From Nostoc sp. PA-18-2419 (GTDB taxonomy: Bacteria; Cyanobacteriota; Cyanobacteriia; Cyanobacteriales; Nostocaceae), in assembly GCF_005869855.1 (NCBI RefSeq), contig NZ_SZNH01000035.1:1-52248 (forward strand): a stretch of 52,248 nucleotides of DNA, written 5' to 3'. Under the pieces are notes generated by a model that worked only from the letters and a program-made list of their open reading frames with translations, searched no databases and was not told where the DNA came from. Positions 17,973 to 27,013 of this stretch are shown in pieces; the stretch's first letter is position 1, and every line of letters starts with the position of its first letter. Position numbers and translations under genes: made by a program.

Positions 17973-19010
17973 ATGAGCACAACTCCTATAGGTAGCTTCA
18001 AGTTGTTCCAAAAACTACATCCGCTATCTCTGTTGGCACAATTAACTAGTCGGCGTGCTACAGGTTGCTTAAGCGTATTTACTGGGATAGTTTATTGGTC
18101 AATTTATCTAGAGGACGGTAAACTTACTTATGCCTCCTATTCAGATAAACTGTTTGAGCGGCTTGATAGTCACTTGCGGCGCTTGAGTCAGCAAATTCCT
18201 GATCTTAACAGCGCCACTCGCGTACAAATGCGGCTGATGTTTGAGAGAAAAAATGAACATCAGTCAATACAAAATCCTGATTATCAAGCTATTTGCTGGC
18301 TAGTAAATCAGGATTTGATTACCCCTGTGCAAGCAGCAACCCTGATAGACGAATTAGCAAAAGAAGTACTGGAATCATTTCTGTGCTTAAAAGAAGGTAG
18401 CTATGAATTTAGTCCAGAAAATTCTTTGGCTGAACTACCAAAGTTCTGTCGTCTGGATTTGCGGTTGCTTGTTGAACATTGTCAAAAGCAGTTAAGAAAT
18501 CGACAAAATATCAAGTCCTCAATTCCTGCTGGTGGAAGTTCTCAAGTTTTGCCACAATTGCAAATCAAACTTGGGCAAAAATCTCCTAGACAAATCAATT
18601 TTGATATTTCTGAAAATCATATAACATCGTTACCTGTTGGCAAAAATATATATACAATTGCCTGTATTGATGATAGTCAAACAGTATTGAATTCCATTAA
18701 GTACTTTCTGGATGAAAATACATTTTCAGTTGTAACAATCAGCGATCCTGTGAAAGCTTTAATGCAAATTCTCCGGAGTAAGCCCGATTTGATTTTGCTA
18801 GATGTTGAAATGCCTTCATTGGATGGCTATGAACTATGTTCATTATTACGTAAACATTCAGCCTTTAAAAATACGCCTATCATTATGGTAACTGGAAGAA
18901 CAGGATTTATTGATAGGGCAAAAGCTAAAATGGTCAGGTCATCAGGATATTTAACTAAGCCTTTTACGCAGTCAGAATTGTTAAAAATTGTTTTTAAATA
19001 TCTTGATTAA
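17973..19010 (+). CDS. PatA-like response regulator (PATAN + REC), HmpA-like
   Basis: The 345-residue protein joins an N-terminal PATAN/DUF4388-type domain (about residues 8-160, with GCLSVFTGIVYWSIYLEDGK) to a C-terminal receiver domain (about 225-345). The receiver has IACIDDSQTVL, the phosphoacceptor Asp in LILLDVEMPSLDGYEL near residue 276, and the conserved Lys in YLTKPF. Proteins of this layout are output regulators beside cyanobacterial chemotaxis-like systems (PatA, PixG, PilG, HmpA). It is the first gene of the five-gene operon, followed by CheY after 104 bases. The hmp assignment rests on gene order and remains an inference. Confidence 0.85.
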   Translation: MSTTPIGSFKLFQKLHPLSLLAQLTSRRATGCLSVFTGIVYWSIYLEDGKLTYASYSDKLFERLDSHLRRLSQQIPDLNSATRVQMRLMFERKNEHQSIQNPDYQAICWLVNQDLITPVQAATLIDELAKEVLESFLCLKEGSYEFSPENSLAELPKFCRLDLRLLVEHCQKQLRNRQNIKSSIPAGGSSQVLPQLQIKLGQKSPRQINFDISENHITSLPVGKNIYTIACIDDSQTVLNSIKYFLDENTFSVVTISDPVKALMQILRSKPDLILLDVEMPSLDGYELCSLLRKHSAFKNTPIIMVTGRTGFIDRAKAKMVRSSGYLTKPFTQSELLKIVFKYLD

Positions 19011-19114
19011 TTGAGAATTGGGAATTCTGTCTCCTGAATTCTCAATTCTGAGTCCTAAATTTTAAATTTTTATACCAAATTTAATTGCCTTAATTTACTT
19101 TTAGGAGATTTATA

Positions 19115-19492
19115 GTGAGCCTGATTTTGCTTGGCACAGTTTTAATTGTAGAGGATTCTCCCAGCGAATTGGAATTAATGAGCCATTATCTGAAAGAAAG
19201 TGGTTACAACGTAATTAAAACTACTGGTGCAAAAGAAGCTTTAGAAAAAGCTGTGTTAGAAAAACTAGATGCGATTGTTACTGATGTAGTGATGCCAGAA
19301 ATGAGTGGATTTGAGTTGTGCCGTTCCCTGAGAAAAAATCCAATTACTGCAAAAGTGCCAATTGTAATTTGTAGTTCTAAAAATCAGGAAATTGACCGAT
19401 TGTGGGCGATGAGACAAGGAGCAGATGCCTATATAACTAAACCTTACACCCGCGAACATCTTCTACGCACTATTAAATCAGTGGTAATTTAA
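19115..19492 (+). CDS. CheY-like response regulator (HmpB-like)
   Basis: A stand-alone 125-residue receiver domain. The acidic pair lies in LIVEDSP (E13, D14), the phosphoacceptor is D57 in IVTDVVMPEMSG, the conserved Ser is in ICSSK, and K109 is in YITKPYT. The start is GTG at 19115 with a good Shine-Dalgarno TAGGAGAT. It is the CheY of the operon, presumably phosphorylated by the CheA four genes on, and acts on type IV pilus motors if the hmp parallel holds. The next gene starts 4 bases after its stop. Confidence 0.9.
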   Translation: MSLILLGTVLIVEDSPSELELMSHYLKESGYNVIKTTGAKEALEKAVLEKLDAIVTDVVMPEMSGFELCRSLRKNPITAKVPIVICSSKNQEIDRLWAMRQGADAYITKPYTREHLLRTIKSVVI

Positions 19493-19496
19493 ATCA

Positions 19497-19994
19497 ATGA
19501 CTAGTACAAAAATTACAATTACTTCCAAACCAGTCGAAAATAACTTAGCAGATGGTTATTTAAAATTTCAGTTAAATCAACAGACTGGTGCTGTTTTATC
19601 AATGAAACATACTCAAGAAGCAATTATTATACCTGTTGATTCTGTTACTTCAATGCCTAATATGCCTCCTTGTATATTAGGATTAATGAATTGGCGGAGT
19701 CGGATAATTTGGGTAATTGATTTGCCAAAAATATTGAATTTAGAATCTCTTGATTATCGGGTGCGACAGTATAATGCGATCGTTGTCCGAGTAGAATCAT
19801 TGTTGTTAGGTTTAGTTGTACAAGAAATCAAAGGTACAACTAAGTTTGTTGCTGATGAAATTCATTCTCCCATAGGACAAGTGGCGTCTAGTTTAGTTCC
19901 TTATTTATGTGGATGCGTAGTGCAACAAAAAGAAATATTACTCGTATTAGATGCTCAAGCAATTGTGCAGTCTTCTATTCTTCGCAGTAATTAA
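19497..19994 (+). CDS. CheW-like adaptor (HmpC-like)
   Basis: A single CheW domain (165 residues) that should bridge the receptor and CheA. The block IIIPVDSVTSMPNMPPCILG with LMNWRSRIIWVIDLPKIL matches the CheW core (PxxILGxxxxRGxIxPVxDL). The C-terminal part has VQEIKGTTKFV and ends with a KEILLVLDAQAI strand typical of the fold. It is translationally close to CheY upstream, and the MCP gene follows after 82 bases. Confidence 0.88.
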   Translation: MTSTKITITSKPVENNLADGYLKFQLNQQTGAVLSMKHTQEAIIIPVDSVTSMPNMPPCILGLMNWRSRIIWVIDLPKILNLESLDYRVRQYNAIVVRVESLLLGLVVQEIKGTTKFVADEIHSPIGQVASSLVPYLCGCVVQQKEILLVLDAQAIVQSSILRSN

Positions 19995-20076
19995 AGTTTA
20001 CTAAAAATATTTCCGGAGTCAAAATTATTTAAAAAAAATAATTTTTAGTGTACTTTTTCACATAGCGCATAATTTT

Positions 20077-22881
20077 ATGTTTAATAAAACTGATACCAAT
20101 AACGGTAGTGTTCCTCCAAATCAAACATCACTGATTTCATCTCAAAAAATTATTGGTAGTGCAGTAAAGCTGCCAATTAAACCTACTACTGACATGGCTA
20201 GTAAGTCTTCTGGAAATCCAGTTTTTGACTATTTTACAAGACTGACCTTAGTTACGAAAGCAACAATTTTGGCGATCGCCATTGGTACACTACCAGTATT
20301 GACCATAGGTGCGATCGCTTTCAGCTTTGCTAACAAATCGATTACGAAGCAAGTTACTCAGTCTCAACAAGCCCAAGCCACTGGTTTAAGTGATAAAATT
20401 AACCGTTTCATGCTTGGACGCTATGGAGATATTCAAGTAATATCTAGTTTACCATTTTTGACAAATAGTCAAGAAAAGCAAGCAGTTCTGAATCGGGTTG
20501 TGGAAGCTTACCAAGCTTATGATAGTGTTGCCATTTTTGATACCCAAGGCAATTTAATTGTTCAATCTACAGGCGAACTTTTAGAAAACCAAAAAGACCA
20601 GAAGTATTTTCAAGAAGTTCTGCAAAAAGATACTCCTGTTATTAGTAATCCAGAAGCAGCAACAAATACTGGAGTGATAAATATTTATATAGCAGCACCA
20701 ATTAAAAATAGATTTACCAATCAAACTATTGGTGTAGTTAGAGCGCAGATGCCCGTAAAATTTTTAGATGAAGTTATTAACAACTATGCAGTTAATGGAC
20801 AAAAATATTATTTAATTGATGCAACAGGAATAGTTTTCTTAAGTCCACAAAAGCAATTATTGGGCAAACAGGCAAAGGCAGAATATCGAAGTTTAGCTAA
20901 GTTGCCAACAGCAAAAAAAGTAGATAGTTTTATCGAAGTTCCCAAAAATTCTAGAAAACAAGAATTAGTTAGCTACGTGCCATCTACTAAGTTAGATGGC
21001 TTGCCCGATTTAAATTGGCAAGTACTTTTATCTACAGACACAGCAATTGTATTTGAGCCGCAAAGACAACTATTGTGGATTATAGCCATCGGCACTGGAT
21101 TAACAGCTTTGATTGTAGCAGCGATCGCATCTTGGTTAGCGAAACTGACTATACAGCCAATTTTGAATGCAATTGCGGCATTAGCAAAGCTAAATCAAGG
21201 AAAATTAAATACCCGTTTGCACACTCAAAGAGAAGATGAATTAGGGGTATTGAGTGCAAATATTAACCAGATGGCTGAACAATTAGAGGTTTTACCCAAG
21301 AAACAGGAACTAGATGTTGAAGCAGCAAAACTATTAGCAAATATTAGTTTAAATATTCGCGGAACTCTGAAAACAGAAGATGTTTATCAAATAGCAGTTC
21401 AAGAAGTTCGCCGAGCGATAAAAACAGACCGAGTAATTATTTATCATCTGAATCCAGATACTAAAGATGGTGTCGTTATTGCTGAATCAGTAAGTAGCAA
21501 TTGGTCTCAAATGATTGGAGCGCAAATCTACGAGCCTTGTTTATGGACATGCTATATAGAAGCTAATCCAGATAATCAAGTACAAGCGGTTGCCAACATT
21601 TATCAAGACCAAAACTTTAAAAATGCTGACAGTTACATTCAACTATTAGAAAAATTTGCGGTCAAAGGTAGTTTAATTACACCAATTATTGTCCAAGAGC
21701 AACTTTTAGGTTTATTAATTGCTCATCATTGTGAAAGTCCTCGTGTTTGGCAACAGCCAGAAATTAACTTATTTCAACATATAGCAACTCAAATCGGTTA
21801 TGCATTGGAAGAAGCTAAGCTACTAGAAGAAATAAAACAAGCCAAGAATGTTGCAGTAATAGATTTTGATAAAGAACCGCAAGAAAATGAAGCACTGCAA
21901 CAACAACTTTTAGAATTACTTGATGACATAGAAGGTGCAGCTAGAGGCGACTTGACAGTGCGTGCAGACGTGACTGCTGGAGAAATAGGCACTGTTGCTG
22001 ACTTTTTCAACTCGATTGTCGAAAGTCTGCGAGATATTGTTACCCAAGTTAAACAAGCTGCTACTCAAGTAAATACCGCCATCAGCTCTAACGAAGGAGC
22101 CATTCACCAATTAGCAGAGGAAGCACTCACCCAAGCCACTCAAATCAATTGCACTCTCGACGCTGTTGACCAAATGACTCAATCTATGCAGGCTGTAGCC
22201 GAAAGTGCCGAAAAAGCAGCTTTTATTGCCAATAATGCTGCTGACAACGCCACTCAGAGTGGACACGCTATGGATTTAACAGTACAAAACATCCTGTCTA
22301 TGCGGGAAACAGTTGGTGAAACAGCTAAAAAAGTCAAGCGTCTTGGCGAATCTTCGCAACAAATTTCTCGCGTAGTTTCTTTAATTAACCAAATCGCCAT
22401 CCAAACCAACTTGCTTGCAATTAACGCTGGTATAGAAGCTGCGCGTGCTGGCGAAGAAGGTCAAGGTTTTGCTGTCGTTGCAGAAGAAGTTGGTGAACTA
22501 GCAATTAGGAGTGCAGCTGCAACCCAGGAAATTGAAGAAATTGTGGAGAATATCCAACGAGAAACCAGCGAAGTGGTACATGCGATGGAAATCGGAACTA
22601 CCCAAGTGGTGGAAGGTACTCGAATTGTAGAGGAGGCAAAGGAAAGTCTAAATCAGATTTTGGATGTATCGCGTCAAATTGATTTTTTAGTGCAGTCGAT
22701 TTCTACTGCAACTGCATCTCAAGTAGAAACATCACAAAGTGTCAGCCAATTGATGAAAGATGTCGCCGCTGTATCACAACGCACCAGCGATTCTTCTGTG
22801 CAAATCTCCCAATCTCTGCAAGAAACTGTGGAAATTTCCCAGCAATTGCAAGAGACTGTTGGAACTTTTAAAGTTAATTAA
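20077..22881 (+). CDS. Methyl-accepting chemotaxis protein, Cache-HAMP-GAF (HmpD/PilJ-like)
   Basis: The 934-residue receptor has membrane helices at about residues 61-85 and 331-355 flanking an extracytoplasmic double-Cache-like domain. A HAMP domain (about 355-410), a GAF domain (about 425-600), a second HAMP-like segment ([15 protein letters not shown], about 618-670) and an MCP signalling domain follow. The hairpin tip reads [20 protein letters not shown] near residue 770. The GAF looks related to phytochrome/cyanobacteriochrome GAFs ([14 protein letters not shown]). At the place of the usual Cys-His chromophore pair it has DSYIQLL, so it probably binds no bilin. The first 60 residues are polar. 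It is the receptor of the operon. Confidence 0.92.
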   Translation: MFNKTDTNNGSVPPNQTSLISSQKIIGSAVKLPIKPTTDMASKSSGNPVFDYFTRLTLVTKATILAIAIGTLPVLTIGAIAFSFANKSITKQVTQSQQAQATGLSDKINRFMLGRYGDIQVISSLPFLTNSQEKQAVLNRVVEAYQAYDSVAIFDTQGNLIVQSTGELLENQKDQKYFQEVLQKDTPVISNPEAATNTGVINIYIAAPIKNRFTNQTIGVVRAQMPVKFLDEVINNYAVNGQKYYLIDATGIVFLSPQKQLLGKQAKAEYRSLAKLPTAKKVDSFIEVPKNSRKQELVSYVPSTKLDGLPDLNWQVLLSTDTAIVFEPQRQLLWIIAIGTGLTALIVAAIASWLAKLTIQPILNAIAALAKLNQGKLNTRLHTQREDELGVLSANINQMAEQLEVLPKKQELDVEAAKLLANISLNIRGTLKTEDVYQIAVQEVRRAIKTDRVIIYHLNPDTKDGVVIAESVSSNWSQMIGAQIYEPCLWTCYIEANPDNQVQAVANIYQDQNFKNADSYIQLLEKFAVKGSLITPIIVQEQLLGLLIAHHCESPRVWQQPEINLFQHIATQIGYALEEAKLLEEIKQAKNVAVIDFDKEPQENEALQQQLLELLDDIEGAARGDLTVRADVTAGEIGTVADFFNSIVESLRDIVTQVKQAATQVNTAISSNEGAIHQLAEEALTQATQINCTLDAVDQMTQSMQAVAESAEKAAFIANNAADNATQSGHAMDLTVQNILSMRETVGETAKKVKRLGESSQQISRVVSLINQIAIQTNLLAINAGIEAARAGEEGQGFAVVAEEVGELAIRSAAATQEIEEIVENIQRETSEVVHAMEIGTTQVVEGTRIVEEAKESLNQILDVSRQIDFLVQSISTATASQVETSQSVSQLMKDVAAVSQRTSDSSVQISQSLQETVEISQQLQETVGTFKVN

Positions 22882-22883
22882 GT

Positions 22884-22909
22884 TTGTCATTAGTCGTTAT
22901 TCATTTGTC
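22884..22909. repeat. Heptad repeats before dispersed repeat copy 2
   Basis: TTTGTCATTAGTCGTTATTC and a following CATTTGTCATTTGTC form a short run of the same heptad family seen in the ndh operon. It abuts the repeat at 22910. Confidence 0.55.
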
Positions 22910-23100
22910 ATTTGTCCTCTCTTACAAAGTTGAGGCAGTCCGTTGGCGGGGTTCCCCCGCTTAAAGGAATTGCCGTCTATTCGCAGGAAACCTCCGCACC
23001 CTGCGGGAAGCCCTACGGGTTCGGGGGATCGCAATCGACGGAAACCGCCAAGACCGCGACCCTCTTACCGCAGAAGCGTCTACAGACTTTGCGCTTTGTC
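22910..23100 (+). repeat. Dispersed repeat family, copy 2 (between MCP and CheA genes)
   Basis: The repeat begins TTGTCCTCTCTTACAAAGTT and ends GACTTTGCGCTTTGTC. The inner part holds CCTCCGCACCCTGCGGGAAG, also in copy 3 (46842-46985). It fills the spacer between two genes that should be co-transcribed. Short frames through it are not genes. Confidence 0.75.
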
Positions 23101-23195
23101 ATTAGTTGTTAGTCATTTGTTATTTGTCCAAAACCAATGATTAATGCCTAATACCTCATACACAATGACTAATGATTAATGACTAATAGTTAATA
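23096..23195. repeat. Heptad repeats after dispersed repeat copy 2
   Basis: TTGTCATTAGTTGTTAGTCA and following TTTGTTATTTGTCC are followed by their complement: AATGATTAATGCC, AATGACTAATGATTAATGAC and similar. The arms can pair. It ends 25 bases before the CheA start. Confidence 0.7.
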
Positions 23196-23222
23196 ATTAA
23201 TAACGGGACTTAAACAAAAATC

Positions 23223-26200
23223 ATGTTAAATGACAAAGAATTAGAAATCCAAATGCAGTTTTTGGAAGAAGCAACCGATTACTTGAATACCCTAGAAGGA
23301 GTATTGTTGGAAATCGATACTAGCAACCGCATCGATTTAGATAAAATTAATGCTGCACTCAGGGCGGCTCATTCGATTAAAGGCGGCGCAGCAATGATGG
23401 GATTTCGCTCGCTTAGTGATTTATCTCATCGTTTAGAAGATTATTTCAAAGTTTTAAAAACTCGAAAAAATTCTTTAGAAATTGATACTCAGTTGCAAAG
23501 CTTATTGCTTTCTGGTGTTGATTGGTTGCGTCAAATTGTCGAATTACTTGCCCAAGGAAATGTTGTTGAAGAACAGTGGTTAGCAACTTTTTGTTACCCA
23601 ATTTTTGATGAATTGCACGAACGCTTGGGTGACCCTACCCCTGAGGATGCCACAACCATGTTATCCCCAGAAGATGGACAAGATGTTATTCCTTTGCTAT
23701 TTGAAACAGAAGTAGAAGAGTGTTTGCAGCGTTTAGAATCTGTGTTAGCAAATAGCCAGCAATTTAACTTACAACAAGAATTTGCGGCTATGGCAGTGGA
23801 ATTGGGCGGTTTGGGAGAAATGCTCCAGTTACCAGCTTTTAGCAAACTTTGTGAGTCAGTAACCCAGCAATTAGCCACTGCTAGCAGCGATGTCTCCGAC
23901 AACCCCTTCGGGGAACGCATTTATGAAATTGCTCAGTTAGCATTGCAAGCATGGCGGCGATCGCAAGCTTTGGTATTGACAAATCAATTAGATAATTTAC
24001 CTACGAAAATTCAATTTGGTAATTCTATCCAATCTCAGCCAATATTAACAACAGAAGTAATACCACCATTGAGCGCTACAAATACAACTGACACAGATAT
24101 CTTGGATACAGAAATCGGATCAACATCTATAAAAGTTAGTAATAAAGATGAAACAGTTACTACTAATTTTACATTTTTAGATGCAGAATTTAGTGATGAT
24201 ATTAATGCCGGAAATATTATAGAACAAAATATAATATTTGTGAAAGACAATCACTCTTTAGATGCCAAATTAGCTATTGGCAAAGAACGGGAAATTCCAG
24301 AAAATACTGTTCGAGTTCCCAGCAAACAACTCGAACAAATTAATGATTTATTTGGAGAACTAGTTGTTCAACGCAATGGATTAAATGCCCAATTAGAAAG
24401 ATTACGCAAACTAGTGCGTCATCTCAACCAACGAGTGCAAATTCTCGACCGAGAAAACCAAGAATTACGTACAGCTTACGATAAAATTTCTACTCAATTT
24501 ACTATACCTGGTAGTGGGGAATTTCCACTTGAAAATGGTCACCATATCCCAGAGGTAGAGAGAGAATTTAATGCTTTAGAATTGGAGCGCCATAACGATT
24601 TAAACCTGCGATCGCAGGAAGTTATGGAAACCATTGTTCAGCTACAGGAAGTCACAACTGATGTGCAATTAAGTGTAGACGATACAGACCAAATTGCGCG
24701 TAAACTTAACAAAACATCAAAACAATTACAAACAAAACTTAATCATATCCGGATGCGACCGCTATCAGATTTAGTTGAGCGTTTTCCTAGAGCTTTGCGT
24801 GACTTAAATGTAGAGTATGGAAAGAATGTACAGCTAAAAATTGAAGGTGGCAACACTCTAATTGAACGCAGCATTTTAGAAGCATTGAACGAGCCTTTAA
24901 TGCACCTATTAAGAAATGCTTTCGATCATGGTATCGAAGATCCTGCCACTCGTCGCCTTCTCGGTAAACCAGAACAAGGATTGATTGAAATTAAAGCAAC
25001 TCATCATAGTAATCGCACGCTGATTAGTATACGTGATGATGGTTGGGGCATTTCTCTAGATAAAATTCGCACCCGCGCTTTAGCTATGGGCTTAGATGCT
25101 TCTCTAATCGATAATGCTAGTGATGAAGAACTATTATCACTCATTTTTGAACCAGGTTTTAGCACTTCCAACCAAGTGACAACATTATCCGGTCGTGGTG
25201 TTGGGATGGATGTGGTTCGCAACAATCTTAAATTGATTCGAGGAGATATTAAAGTTGATACGGAACCGGGAGTTGGTACCACGTTCATCCTCTCAGTACC
25301 ATTTACACTTTCTATAGCACGAGTGCTGCTAGTAGAAATTAACAAAATGCTATTGGCATTTCCCACAGATGTCATTTCTGAAATATCGCTTCTTCAAAAC
25401 GAGCGAGTTTTTCAAATGGCGGGTAGCGAAGTCCTTAATTGGCAAGGAACTATGTTGCCACTAATTCGCTTGAATCGGTACTTAGAATTTAATTGCCTGC
25501 GTTACGATAACGCAGAACTGGAAACTCCAGCAGCAATTAATGCTAACAGTGTATTAGTAGTCAAAGGTAATAATCAACCAGTAGCGATACAAATAGACCG
25601 TTGTTGGGGCGAACAAGAAGTAGCTATTCGCCAAGTTGAGGGAAATATACCTCTACCTCAAGGCTTTAGTAACTGTACAATTCTTGGTGATGGTCGAGTA
25701 GTTCCATTAGTGAATATCAATGAATTACTATATTGGATTGCTAGTAATCAGCGCACTCCTAGAGGGACTCAATTACCGTCAGCAAGATTAAAGACACCTT
25801 TTTTGATATTTGATGAAGAGAAAGCATCTGTAGTATCTAGTAAATTCAAAGGCACAATTTTAATTGTAGACGACTCAATTAATGTTCGCCGTTTTTTAGC
25901 TTTAACTCTAGAAAAAGGAGGATATCAAGTAGAACAAGCTAAAGATGGTCAAGATGCTTTAGAAAAACTCCAAAATGGATTGAAAGTTGAAGCAGTAATT
26001 TGTGATATTGAAATGCCTCGTCTCGATGGTTATGGCTTCTTAGGTAAGGTAAACTCAGACGTTGATACAAAAAATATTCCGGTTGCTATGTTGACTTCTC
26101 GTAGTAGTAATAAACATCGGCAATTGGCTATGCAGTTGGGTGCGAGAGCTTATTTTTCTAAACCCTATAACGAACAAGAATTGCTGCAAACATTGGAAGA

Positions 26201-26240
26201 AATAATTCGTAATGTTACAGAAAAAGCAGCATCAAATTGA
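23223..26240 (+). CDS. CheA-REC hybrid histidine kinase (HmpE-like)
   Basis: The 1005-residue kinase starts with an Hpt domain, phosphorylated on H50 in AAHSIKGGAAMMGF. A poorly conserved linker (about 150-360) and a long coiled-coil dimerisation region with LVVQRNGLNAQLERLRKLV follow. The HATPase domain has the N box HLLRNAFDHGIED near residue 562, G1 IRDDGWGIS and G2 GRGVGMDVV near 657. A CheW-like domain (about 695-840) and a C-terminal receiver (about 877-1000) with ILIVDDSINVRRF and the phosphoacceptor Asp in ICDIEMPRLDGYG complete it. Only one clear Hpt is present. It ends the operon, and a palindrome at 26272-26299 may terminate it. Confidence 0.95.
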   Translation: MLNDKELEIQMQFLEEATDYLNTLEGVLLEIDTSNRIDLDKINAALRAAHSIKGGAAMMGFRSLSDLSHRLEDYFKVLKTRKNSLEIDTQLQSLLLSGVDWLRQIVELLAQGNVVEEQWLATFCYPIFDELHERLGDPTPEDATTMLSPEDGQDVIPLLFETEVEECLQRLESVLANSQQFNLQQEFAAMAVELGGLGEMLQLPAFSKLCESVTQQLATASSDVSDNPFGERIYEIAQLALQAWRRSQALVLTNQLDNLPTKIQFGNSIQSQPILTTEVIPPLSATNTTDTDILDTEIGSTSIKVSNKDETVTTNFTFLDAEFSDDINAGNIIEQNIIFVKDNHSLDAKLAIGKEREIPENTVRVPSKQLEQINDLFGELVVQRNGLNAQLERLRKLVRHLNQRVQILDRENQELRTAYDKISTQFTIPGSGEFPLENGHHIPEVEREFNALELERHNDLNLRSQEVMETIVQLQEVTTDVQLSVDDTDQIARKLNKTSKQLQTKLNHIRMRPLSDLVERFPRALRDLNVEYGKNVQLKIEGGNTLIERSILEALNEPLMHLLRNAFDHGIEDPATRRLLGKPEQGLIEIKATHHSNRTLISIRDDGWGISLDKIRTRALAMGLDASLIDNASDEELLSLIFEPGFSTSNQVTTLSGRGVGMDVVRNNLKLIRGDIKVDTEPGVGTTFILSVPFTLSIARVLLVEINKMLLAFPTDVISEISLLQNERVFQMAGSEVLNWQGTMLPLIRLNRYLEFNCLRYDNAELETPAAINANSVLVVKGNNQPVAIQIDRCWGEQEVAIRQVEGNIPLPQGFSNCTILGDGRVVPLVNINELLYWIASNQRTPRGTQLPSARLKTPFLIFDEEKASVVSSKFKGTILIVDDSINVRRFLALTLEKGGYQVEQAKDGQDALEKLQNGLKVEAVICDIEMPRLDGYGFLGKVNSDVDTKNIPVAMLTSRSSNKHRQLAMQLGARAYFSKPYNEQELLQTLEEIIRNVTEKAASN

Positions 26241-26271
26241 AAATTAATAATTCCTAATTAGATTTTTGTAG

Positions 26272-26299
26272 GGTGCGTTACGCCAAAGGCTAACGCACC
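26272..26299 (+). terminator. Palindromic repeat after CheA gene, possible terminator
   Basis: GGTGCGTTA at 26272-26280 pairs with TAACGCACC at 26291-26299 around a 10-base loop, followed by GCTTGTTTTAT. The word GTAGGGTGCGTTA is, as I recall, a common dispersed palindrome in cyanobacteria, so it may be a repeat doing terminator duty. Confidence 0.55.
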
Positions 26300-26467
26300 G
26301 CTTGTTTTATATAGTGCCTTGGCGACTATAAGTCGCGGCTATACAGACAAAATTCGCCTGCGCGGGTTAAAAGACCGAGTTATATCAGTAATAATTGCCC
26401 AGGTTTTGCGTAATACTATTTGTATTAATTGAAATAATTTCTATATTAATTCAGTTTTGGTGAATTT

Positions 26468-26908
26468 ATGGTAACTATAACATTGACGGCTGTTGCTAGT
26501 GCGATCGCCACTACACTTTGGACTAAGGCACAGGAGAAAATCGGCGAAAACATTGGTGATGCTACATGGACGCTAGGTGGTAAGTTAATCAAATTACTCC
26601 GCCAAAAGAATAAGTCGCCATTACTCACCAGTGCTGTTGAGGCAAATGAACCGCAGCGATTAAATTATGGTCAAGCTGTGCTGGAACTGAAAGCAGCCGC
26701 AGACGCAGACCCAGAAATTGCTCAAGCTGTTGTAGAAGTGGAAGCAGCAGCAAAAGCAGAACCAAAACTCACTCAAAAAATTCAAGAAATCGAAAATACC
26801 CTCAAGTCTCAACAGCCAACCATTCAAAATCTGACGCAGCTAGCAGAAAAAATTGGGGTTGTAAATCAAGGACAGATAAATAACCAAACTAATAACTTCA
26901 CCTTTTGA
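26468..26908 (+). CDS. N-terminal piece of a NACHT protein, or separate 146-aa protein
   Basis: The frame encodes a hydrophobic N-terminal stretch (TLTAVASAIATTLW), then an Ala/Glu-rich helical region with many Gln, and ends at TGA with the residues NQTNNFTF. The reading frame continues straight past the TGA into 35 codons and then the NACHT protein, with no frameshift. The downstream part lacks an ATG. It therefore looks like the N-terminal domain of the same protein separated by one stop codon. It could also be a genuine small partner protein ending here. A domain name is not recognised. Confidence 0.6.
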   Translation: MVTITLTAVASAIATTLWTKAQEKIGENIGDATWTLGGKLIKLLRQKNKSPLLTSAVEANEPQRLNYGQAVLELKAAADADPEIAQAVVEVEAAAKAEPKLTQKIQEIENTLKSQQPTIQNLTQLAEKIGVVNQGQINNQTNNFTF

Positions 26909-27013
26909 CTACAGTCGTCTCAAGGGGAGGATGGGACAAAGTTAACTCCCGATGACTGGCGTGAAGTCTGCTGTGAAATACTTGCAGAACGGCGAAAGCT
27001 GACTACAAATCCT

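Noticed and set aside
21340-21880. Photoreceptor function for the MCP
   Set aside because: The GAF lacks the conserved Cys for bilin attachment and the gene is not next to bilin genes.
22912-23140. Small genes inside dispersed repeat copy 2
   Set aside because: Two overlapping frames follow the repeat sequence itself, and similar frames appear in copies 1 and 3. They are composition effects of the repeat.
26906-26908. Selenocysteine codon at the TGA in the NACHT gene
   Set aside because: I see no SECIS-like hairpin just after the TGA, and the neighbouring residues give no redox motif. A nonsense change or separate genes are simpler.
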